Shown: positions 1-5,507 of the stretch, piece by piece | Layout of the letters: every line of letters begins with the position of its first letter | Position numbering within the stretch: the first letter of the stretch is position 1 | DNA from: Comamonadaceae bacterium | GTDB taxonomy: Bacteria; Pseudomonadota; Gammaproteobacteria; Burkholderiales; Burkholderiaceae_C | Direction of reading: 5' to 3' | DNA length: 7,939 nt | Assembly (NCBI GenBank): GCA_947454585.1 | Contig: CANGML010000069.1 | Coordinates: 1-7,939, forward strand | Notes under the pieces: generated by a model | Told to the model about the DNA's origin: nothing | The model's input: only the letters and a program-made list of their open reading frames with translations | Databases searched by the model: none | Made by a program: the position numbers and the translations under genes

Positions 1-735
1 CATGTGTCGCTGGGCGGCCATGAGGTGCTGCATGGCATTGACCTGTCCTTGGCGGCGGGCCGTTGGACCAGCATCGTCGGTCCCAATGGCGCAGGCAAAT
101 CGACCTTGCTCAAAACTTTGGCGGGGTTATTGCCCATGAAGGGCCGCATCTTTTTGTTTGACCAGGAACTGACGGCAATGGACCGTCGCCAACGTGCACA
201 GCAACTGTCGTGGTTGGGGCAAAACGAATCAGCCTCTGACGATTTACGTGTGTGGGATGTGGTCATGCTCGGACGCATGCCCCACCAAGATTGGCTGGCG
301 GCACCCACCGCGCATGACCATGCGGTGGTGCAAACGGCCTTGCAAGCCACACAGGCCTGGGACTGGCGCGAACGGTCCTTGGGCCAGCTCTCGGGGGGCG
401 AGCGTCAGCGTGTGTTGCTGGCACGTGCCTTGGCGGTGCAAGCGCAAGTGGTGCTGATGGACGAGCCGCTGGCCAACCTGGACCCGCCGCACCAGGTGGA
501 TTGGCTAGAGCAAGTGCGTTGCCTCACGTCACAACACACCACCATCATCAGCGTGTTGCACGAGGTGGGCATGGCGCTGCAGGCGGATGACTTGGTGGTC
601 ATGCAAGCGGGGCGCGTGGTGCACCAAGGTGCTTGCTCGGATCTTGAAACACATCGTGCGCTTGAGGCGGTGTTTGACAAACGCATCGCCATTCACGCCT
701 TGGAGGGCCAGTGGGTCGCTGTGCCTAAACTCTAA
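1..735 (+). CDS. ABC importer ATP-binding subunit, FecE/BtuD type (5' end cut)
   Basis: This is the cytoplasmic ATPase that drives a binding-protein-dependent importer of the iron-siderophore/haem/cobalamin class. The frame is open to the window edge, so the true start and the first beta strand with the A-loop lie upstream. The GTG at 4 is probably an internal valine codon. Counting from that codon, the motifs in order are Walker A GPNGAGKST (26-34), Q-loop Gln73, signature LSGGE (129-133), Walker B VVLMDE (149-154), D-loop ANLD (157-160) and switch His186. The one-domain length of about 245 residues and the C-terminal stretch with AVFDKR and VAVPKL are typical of the FecE/BtuD/HmuV group. 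All catalytic motifs are intact. The cognate permease and binding protein would be expected upstream. The ligand cannot be chosen from this subunit: cobalamin, ferric siderophore and haem all remain possible. The next gene starts 42 nt downstream on the same strand but belongs to a different transport family. Confidence 0.93.
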   Translation, partial: HVSLGGHEVLHGIDLSLAAGRWTSIVGPNGAGKSTLLKTLAGLLPMKGRIFLFDQELTAMDRRQRAQQLSWLGQNESASDDLRVWDVVMLGRMPHQDWLAAPTAHDHAVVQTALQATQAWDWRERSLGQLSGGERQRVLLARALAVQAQVVLMDEPLANLDPPHQVDWLEQVRCLTSQHTTIISVLHEVGMALQADDLVVMQAGRVVHQGACSDLETHRALEAVFDKRIAIHALEGQWVAVPKL

Positions 736-765
736 GCTGCGCTGGTGTATCTTCACACCCTTGAT

Positions 766-770
766 GGAGA
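766..770 (+). promoter_or_regulatory. Shine-Dalgarno site of the first Bug gene
   Basis: GGAGA lies 7 nt before the ATG at 778. It decides the start in favour of 778 rather than the in-frame GTG at 745, which would put a hydrophilic extension in front of an otherwise well-formed signal peptide. Confidence 0.7.
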
Positions 771-777
771 AGCAACG

Positions 778-1764
778 ATGAAACGACCTTCTATTTCGCG
801 ACGTTTGGCAGTGATGGCCCTGTCATTGGGTGTGGTGTGGTGTGAGTGGGCGGCGGCGCAAGTCAGCTACCCGAGTCGGCCAATTTTGATGGTGGTGCCG
901 CAAACAGCGGGTGGCACCAACGACATCGTGGGGCGTGTGGTCAGTCAAAAACTCTCAGACGTGTTGGGCTCCCCCGTGGCGGTCGAGAACCGTCCCGGTG
1001 CAGGCGGCAATATTGGGACGCAGTTTGTCGGCAAGTCGGCCAAAGACGGTTACACCTTGTTGATGACCATCAGCAGCAGCCAAGCGATCAATCCAGCGCT
1101 CTATAAAAATCCGGGCTTTGATCCGGTCAAAGATTTCAAGCCCGTGGCCTTGATTGGTAGCGTGCCAAATGTGCTGCTGGCGCATCCTGATTTTCCTGCC
1201 AAGTCCGTCAAGGAGTTGATCGCGCTGGCCAAAACAAAGCCGGGCCATTACTCCTTCGCCTCGGCGGGCAATGGCACCTTGAACCATTTGCTGGGTGAGA
1301 TGCTCAACAGCATGGCTGGGATTGATTTGCAGCACGTGCCCTACAAAGGTGTCGCCCCTGCCCTAAACGATGTGTTGGGCGGGCAACTCCCTTTGGTGTT
1401 CGCCAGCTTGCCGTCGTCGCTGTCACACATCAAATCGGGCAAGCTCAAGCCCTTGGCGGTGAGCAGTGCGCGTCGTTCGCCCGCCTTGCCTGACGTGCCC
1501 GCTTTGTCTGAAGTGGTGCCCGGTTACAGCGGCACCTTGTGGATAGGTTTGTTTGCGCCTGCGGGCACACCCAACGATGTGTTGGCCAAGTTGGAAGAGG
1601 GCATGGCGAAGGCCTTGGCGGCCAAAGACTTGCGCGACAAATTAGAACTGCAAGGCGTCGAGTTGGCAGCCCCGACCACGCCTGAGCAATTTGCCAAAAT
1701 TTTGAACGAAGACATTGCGCGCTGGGCGCAAATTGTCAAAACCTCTGGCGCGTCGATCGACTGA
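778..1764 (+). CDS. Bug-family periplasmic solute-binding protein (TctC-like), first copy
   Basis: This is a predicted periplasmic binding protein of the Bug family, the extracytoplasmic receptor class of tripartite tricarboxylate transporters. Family members bind small carboxylates and some amides or amino acids. The product is 328 residues, normal for the family. Residues 1-27 look like a Sec signal peptide: a basic start (KRPSISRR), a hydrophobic core, and a likely cut at AAA|Q. Family landmarks are VVPQTAGGTNDIVGR near residues 37-51, then VENRPGAGGNIG, VPYKG and LNDVLGGQ. After GGQ the sequence reads LPLVFASLPS, where many Bug proteins, including the second copy here, carry an acidic VD...D pattern, so the two probably bind different ligands. 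No TctA or TctB membrane subunit is in the window, as is common for orphan Bug genes. The stop is 3 nt before the hydratase start, which points to one transcript with the acyl-CoA genes. The ligand is unknown; a carboxylate processed by those genes is an inference. Confidence 0.92.
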   Translation: MKRPSISRRLAVMALSLGVVWCEWAAAQVSYPSRPILMVVPQTAGGTNDIVGRVVSQKLSDVLGSPVAVENRPGAGGNIGTQFVGKSAKDGYTLLMTISSSQAINPALYKNPGFDPVKDFKPVALIGSVPNVLLAHPDFPAKSVKELIALAKTKPGHYSFASAGNGTLNHLLGEMLNSMAGIDLQHVPYKGVAPALNDVLGGQLPLVFASLPSSLSHIKSGKLKPLAVSSARRSPALPDVPALSEVVPGYSGTLWIGLFAPAGTPNDVLAKLEEGMAKALAAKDLRDKLELQGVELAAPTTPEQFAKILNEDIARWAQIVKTSGASID

Positions 1765-1767
1765 TGT

Positions 1768-2649
1768 ATGACCTCACACTTGACGCCTGAACTGCTCGCC
1801 CACCTGCAAACTTGGCAGGGCCGAAGCGAAACCTTGGAAGACCTGATCACGCCCGCGCCCTTGCGCGCTTTGAGCGCCACGCTCGACCGTGAGGATCCTT
1901 TGCCAGTCGCCGGCACCGCGCTTCCCGCGCTGTGGCATTGGTTGTTCTTTTTGCCGCACCACCGTCAAAGCGAGATTGGCCCCGATGGCCACGCCCAGCG
2001 CGGTGGTTTTTTGCCACCCGTGCCGCTGCCCCGTCGCATGTGGGCGGGCGGGCGTTTGCACTGGCACGCCCCGCTGCGCGTGGGCGAGGCGGTCAAACGT
2101 GTGTCCACCATTGAGTCGGTCACGCACAAGTCGGGCCGCTCAGGTGATTTGTTATTTGTCGTGGTGAAGCACGAGGTGCATAACGCGCAGGGGCTGTGTT
2201 TGACCGAGGCGCACGACATCGTGTATCGGCCGGCGGCACAAGCCAGCGACCCTGTGCCTGCGCCCGTCGCTGCGGCCATGGGGGCCTTGTGGACGCGAGA
2301 CGTGGTGCCCGATGACGTCTTGCTGTTTCGCTACTCGGCCCTCACTTTCAACGGCCACCGCATTCACTACGACCGCAAGTATGTGACGCAAGTGGAAGGC
2401 TACCCTGGGCTGATCGTCCATGGCCCCTCGATTGCCACCTTGTTGGTGGACCTTGTGCGTCGCCAGACCGATCGCCCCATTCGTCGTTTTGAATTCAAGG
2501 CCTTGCGCCCGACCTTTGAATGCGCCGACCAACGCCACCTTCGCGTCAGCGGTCAACCCCAAGCTGATGGCCAGCAGGTACACCTGTGGGCACAAGACCA
2601 CGAAGGCTGGCTCACCATGCAAGCCACGGCAGAACTTGCTTCATCCTAG
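1768..2649 (+). CDS. Two-domain hot-dog acyl-CoA hydratase (MaoC / mesaconyl-C4-CoA hydratase-like)
   Basis: This is a likely cytoplasmic enoyl-CoA hydratase or dehydratase of the FAS1-like/HTD2 group, 293 residues. It appears to carry an N-terminal degenerate hot-dog half (about 1-155) and a C-terminal catalytic half (about 178-293). The catalytic half has the family motif FNGHRIHYD (194-202), followed by YPGLIVHGP, which is the active-site and CoA-binding signature of this group. The nearest characterised relatives by motif and length are mesaconyl-C4-CoA (3-methylfumaryl-CoA) hydratase of the 3-hydroxypropionate cycle and related itaconyl-CoA hydratases. The exact substrate is not visible from sequence. 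No clear Shine-Dalgarno site precedes the ATG, and translation is probably coupled to the upstream Bug gene 3 nt away. The class III CoA-transferase 8 nt downstream is the expected partner: it would make the unsaturated acyl-CoA that this enzyme hydrates. There is no sign of truncation, and the catalytic motif residues are present. Confidence 0.85.
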   Translation: MTSHLTPELLAHLQTWQGRSETLEDLITPAPLRALSATLDREDPLPVAGTALPALWHWLFFLPHHRQSEIGPDGHAQRGGFLPPVPLPRRMWAGGRLHWHAPLRVGEAVKRVSTIESVTHKSGRSGDLLFVVVKHEVHNAQGLCLTEAHDIVYRPAAQASDPVPAPVAAAMGALWTRDVVPDDVLLFRYSALTFNGHRIHYDRKYVTQVEGYPGLIVHGPSIATLLVDLVRRQTDRPIRRFEFKALRPTFECADQRHLRVSGQPQADGQQVHLWAQDHEGWLTMQATAELASS

Positions 2650-2657
2650 AGACTCAC

Positions 2658-3860
2658 ATGACTACGCCTACACACACCGCGCCAAGCGCCAACACGTCGG
2701 GCGTACGTCCGCTCGACCACATCACGGTCGTCTCGCTAGAGCACGCGATTGCGGCGCCGTTTTGTACCCGTCAGTTGGCAGATTTAGGGGCACGCGTCAT
2801 CAAAGTCGAACGACCAGTCGTTGGCGATTTTGCGCGGGCTTATGACCAGCGTGCCCGCGGTGAGTCCTCGCATTTTGTCTGGGTGAACCGCTCCAAAGAG
2901 AGCTTGGCGTTGGATTTGAAAGACCCGCACGATTTAGCCGTGCTCAAAAAGCTCATCACCCAAGCCGATGTGCTGGTGCAAAACCTCGCCCCCGGTGCCA
3001 CAGCCCGCATGGGGCTCGATGCCGCCACCTTGCGCGCCGAGCACCCACGTCTCATCGTGTGTGACATTTCGGGCTATGGCAACGATGGCCCGTACCGCGA
3101 TAAAAAAGCCTATGACTTGCTGATCCAAAGTGAGGCGGGTTTTTTGAGCATCACCGGTACGCCCGAGCAGCCTAGCAAGAGCGGCAACTCGATCGCTGAT
3201 ATTGCGGCGGGTATGTACGCCTACACCAACATCTTGTCAGCCCTGATTCAGCGCGACAAAACAGGCGAGGGCTCGCACATCGATGTGTCCATGCTCGAGG
3301 CCTTGGGCGAGTGGATGGGGTTCCCCATGTATTACGCGATGGACAACGCCTCGCCTCCGCCCCGCAGTGCGGCTGCGCATGCCACGATTTACCCTTATGG
3401 CCCTTTTGCTGCGGGCGATGGTGGCACGGTCATGCTGGGCCTACAAAACGAACGGGAATGGGTGCAGTTTTGCCAGCAGGTGTTGCAGCAAGCTGCGCTG
3501 GCGACCGATGCGCGCTTTGGCAGCAATGCGCAGCGCAATGCCCATCGGCAAGATTTACAAAAAATTATTCTCGACACCTTTGCCAGTTTGACCACGGCAC
3601 AAGTGATGGCCCGCTTAGACCTCGCGCAAATTGCCAATGCCCGCATGAACACCATGGCGGACTTGTGGGCGCATCCGCAACTGCAAGCCCGTGCGCGATG
3701 GACCACGGTTGACTCGCCGGCGGGCGAGCTGCCCGCGTTACTCCCACCCGGCAAACAAAGCGCCTTCGATTACCGCATGGATGCCATCCCCCAAGTAGGG
3801 GCGCACACCGACGCGATCTTGCAAGAACTGGGGTTTTCAGGGGTGTCTTCCCGCCGTTGA
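2658..3860 (+). CDS. Class III CoA-transferase (CaiB/BaiF family)
   Basis: This enzyme is predicted to move CoA between carboxylic acids through an aspartyl-CoA thioester, as formyl-CoA transferase and the mesaconyl-CoA, itaconate and citramalate CoA-transferases do. The product is 400 residues, normal for the family, which forms interlocked dimers. Landmarks are an N-terminal VVSLEHAIAAPFCTRQLADLGARVIKVE-like region (about 24-51, the usual G/A-P..ADLGA.VIKVE pattern), NRSKESLALDLK (77-88), GYGNDGPY (139-146), and the expected catalytic Asp153 in KAYDLLIQ, followed by GFLSITGTPE and the GEGSHIDVSMLEA block. The ATG at 2658 is chosen because it follows the hydratase stop by 8 nt. Upstream in-frame starts, such as GTG at 2586, would overlap the hydratase and add a non-family extension. 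The ribosome-binding site is weak, consistent with coupling. The substrate is inferred only from context: paired with the hydratase, a short unsaturated or branched dicarboxylate such as itaconate or mesaconate is plausible. A racemase of the same fold is a less likely alternative. Confidence 0.92.
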   Translation: MTTPTHTAPSANTSGVRPLDHITVVSLEHAIAAPFCTRQLADLGARVIKVERPVVGDFARAYDQRARGESSHFVWVNRSKESLALDLKDPHDLAVLKKLITQADVLVQNLAPGATARMGLDAATLRAEHPRLIVCDISGYGNDGPYRDKKAYDLLIQSEAGFLSITGTPEQPSKSGNSIADIAAGMYAYTNILSALIQRDKTGEGSHIDVSMLEALGEWMGFPMYYAMDNASPPPRSAAAHATIYPYGPFAAGDGGTVMLGLQNEREWVQFCQQVLQQAALATDARFGSNAQRNAHRQDLQKIILDTFASLTTAQVMARLDLAQIANARMNTMADLWAHPQLQARARWTTVDSPAGELPALLPPGKQSAFDYRMDAIPQVGAHTDAILQELGFSGVSSRR

Positions 3861-3891
3861 TGCCGCGATGATGCGTTGAGATTTCTACAAG

Positions 3892-3897
3892 AGGAGA
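3892..3897 (+). promoter_or_regulatory. Strong Shine-Dalgarno site of the second Bug gene
   Basis: AGGAGA, within AAGAGGAGAC, lies 5 nt before the ATG at 3903. It fixes that start over an in-frame codon at 3876 and suggests higher expression of the periplasmic protein than of the two weakly initiated enzyme genes upstream. Confidence 0.8.
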
Positions 3898-3902
3898 CAA
3901 CG

Positions 3903-4871
3903 ATGACACCCATCAAAACCCTGCTGACGGTCTGTGTGCTGGTCTGCGGTTTCGCCCATGCCCAAAGCTACCCCGACAAGTCCATCACGCTGGTGATTCC
4001 GTTTGCGGCAGGTGGCCCCACCGATGTGGTGGCGCGCATGATGGCAATTCCCATGGGCAAGTCCTTGGGTCAACCGGTGGTGGTTGAAAACGTCAACGGG
4101 GCAGGCGGCACGATTGGGGCGACCAAGGTGGCCCGTTCAGCGCCCAATGGCTACACCATCTTCTTGCACCACATGGGCATGTCGACCGCACCTGCGCTCT
4201 ACAAGAAGCTCAACTTTGACCCATTGACAGACTTTGAGTACATCGGCCAAGTGCTCGATGTGCCCATGACGCTGATCGCTCGCAAAGACATTCCGGCCAA
4301 CAACTTGCAAGAACTCATTGCCTACATCAAAGCCAACGAACAGAAAGTGTCGTTGGCTGATGCCGGCCTGGGGGCCGTGTCGAACTTGTGCGGCTTGATG
4401 TTCAGAAGTGCCATTGGCGTGAACATCAACACCATCCCCTACAAAGGCACCGGGCCTGCGATGAATGATTTGTTAGGGGGGCAAGTCGACATCATGTGCG
4501 ACCAAACGACACAGACAGTGCCCATGATCAAGGACGGGCGCGTCAAAGTGTTTGGCGTGACCACCTTGAAACGCTTGGCGGCTTTGCCCAACGTGCCCAC
4601 GCTCGATGAACAAGGCCTGAAAGGTTTTGAAGTCAAGGTGTGGCACGGCATGTACGCGCCCAAAGGCACTCCTGCGCCTGTTCTACAAAAGATCAACACG
4701 GCCCTGCGTTTTGCCATGGCAGACGAGACCATCAAACAGCGCATGACGGAGCTCAGCTCTGACATTCCCGCCGCCGACAAGATGACGGCCGATGGGCTGA
4801 AAGATCACCTCAGGGCGGAAATCAACAAATGGGGGCCCATCATCCGCAAGGCGGGGGTGTCTGCGGATTAA
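3903..4871 (+). CDS. Bug-family periplasmic solute-binding protein (TctC-like), second copy
   Basis: This is a second predicted Bug receptor, 322 residues. Its short Sec signal peptide has Lys5, a hydrophobic core at 7-18 and a likely cut at AHA|Q. The mature part opens with SYPDKSITLVIPFAAGG, then the TDVVARMMA helix, VENVNGAGGTIGA, and IPYKGTGPAMNDLLGGQ. After GGQ it reads VDIMCDQTTQT, the acidic DQTT-type segment found in a large Bug subgroup that I associate with BugD-like proteins. This differs from the first copy, where the segment has no acidic residues. It lies 42 nt after the CoA-transferase, with its own strong ribosome-binding site, and is probably the last gene of the unit. The following gene is convergent. 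The ligand is unknown; it may be the acid used by the upstream enzymes, or a second related acid. It is a diverged paralogue of the first Bug gene rather than a recent tandem copy, since the shared identity is mostly confined to family motifs. Confidence 0.93.
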   Translation: MTPIKTLLTVCVLVCGFAHAQSYPDKSITLVIPFAAGGPTDVVARMMAIPMGKSLGQPVVVENVNGAGGTIGATKVARSAPNGYTIFLHHMGMSTAPALYKKLNFDPLTDFEYIGQVLDVPMTLIARKDIPANNLQELIAYIKANEQKVSLADAGLGAVSNLCGLMFRSAIGVNINTIPYKGTGPAMNDLLGGQVDIMCDQTTQTVPMIKDGRVKVFGVTTLKRLAALPNVPTLDEQGLKGFEVKVWHGMYAPKGTPAPVLQKINTALRFAMADETIKQRMTELSSDIPAADKMTADGLKDHLRAEINKWGPIIRKAGVSAD

Positions 4872-4928
4872 CAGAGAACGGTGCTGTCGAAAAACTCAAG
4901 CTTTGTGCGGGTTATCGCAGGGAAGTTT
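4872..4928. other. Convergent intergenic spacer
   Basis: This 57-nt gap separates the stop of the second Bug gene from the stop of the minus-strand tautomerase/NTF2 gene. It holds only a weak hairpin, TGCG (4906-4909) with CGCA (4916-4919) around a six-base loop, flanked by a possible outer AAAACT/AGTTTT pairing (4892-4897 with 4924-4929). A T-run follows on the plus strand (4926-4929) and on the minus strand (AAAAA at 4890-4894 of the plus strand). It could serve as a poor bidirectional terminator, but the pairing is too short to call one. Confidence 0.35.
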
Positions 4929-5492
4929 TCACAGCGAAGTTGGGTCATGTTCGCCCAAATCATTCCACACATCTTGTCGGGCAAGTTGGCCGGCGATAAC
5001 TTCAAAGCGATCGATGAAACGGATGTTGTCAAACGCTGTGCCGTTGGGCCAAACACCTTTCAAGTTTCCAGCGCAATAGACCACGGTGCGGTCGCCTTGC
5101 CATGACTCGTCAAAGTGCGAAAACTTTTTTTCTATGCGTTGGTAACGGGTTGTTGCCCAAGCCAAGAGTTCTTCGAGCCGATGAAAGGTTTGCCCACCTG
5201 GAAACACCATTTGAAAGTCGGCACGCAAGTGGGTTTGGGCTTGCGCCAAGTCGCGCGCCTGCATCGCGGCTAGAAAACTTTTCACCACGTCGGTGGCGCT
5301 GCTAAGTGCGGCATTACCCTGGTCAAAAAATCGACCGTCGCGTTGGTAGGCCACCACCTCCTGAATGAACGTTGTGGTACCTGCCTCTGGGGCTGGTATG
5401 ACCGACCGCACCGCTTTAGAGACATGGTCAACCAGGCGCTGTTGCGCTTCTTGCGCATAGCCTCTGAGGAGCGTGATTTGTGTAACGGGCAT
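4929..5492 (-). CDS. Tautomerase (4-OT-like) / NTF2-SnoaL-like fusion protein
   Basis: This is a 187-residue protein made of two small domains, each of which is usually a whole protein. Residues 1-60 resemble a 4-oxalocrotonate tautomerase subunit: MPVTQITLLRG places a proline directly after the initiator Met, which in this superfamily is the N-terminal catalytic base after Met removal. A helix follows (about 13-32), then the TTTFIQEV strand (39-46). Residues 65-187 resemble an NTF2/SnoaL-like alpha+beta barrel: an opening helix ATDVVKSFLAAMQARD (66-81), HLRADFQMVFPGG (88-100), then strands with TVVYCAGNLKGVWPNG (136-151), IRFIDRFEV (157-165) and RQDVWND (172-178). The predicted location is cytoplasmic, with no signal peptide. 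The ATG at 5492 is fixed by the Met-Pro requirement. It sits 15 nt after the OsmC/YcaO stop, with only a weak AAGAAAGA site, so it is probably the last gene of that unit. The reaction is unknown. Keto-enol tautomerisation, or hydration or decarboxylation of a keto-acid, are possibilities from family knowledge only. Confidence 0.85.
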   Translation of the reverse strand: MPVTQITLLRGYAQEAQQRLVDHVSKAVRSVIPAPEAGTTTFIQEVVAYQRDGRFFDQGNAALSSATDVVKSFLAAMQARDLAQAQTHLRADFQMVFPGGQTFHRLEELLAWATTRYQRIEKKFSHFDESWQGDRTVVYCAGNLKGVWPNGTAFDNIRFIDRFEVIAGQLARQDVWNDLGEHDPTSL

Positions 5493-5507
5493 GGTCGCAA
5501 ATCTTTC

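Noticed and set aside
1..735. The ABC ATPase as part of the same transport system as the Bug proteins.
   Set aside because: Bug receptors work with TctA/TctB secondary transporters or as orphans. The ATPase is of the FecE/BtuD class and more likely ends a separate upstream importer operon.
1764..1790. An ATG overlapping the first Bug stop (TGATG) opens a nine-codon frame, including the stop, across the hydratase start.
   Set aside because: It is out of frame with the hydratase and has no ribosome-binding site. It may slightly affect coupling, but short chance frames like this are common.
1524..1916. A 130-codon minus-strand open frame across the first Bug/hydratase junction.
   Set aside because: It is antisense to two well-supported genes and shows no recognisable domain.
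4890..4929. Possible bidirectional terminator between the convergent genes.
   Set aside because: The inner stem is only 4 bp and the outer pairing is A/T only with a long loop, so it is not convincing as an intrinsic terminator.
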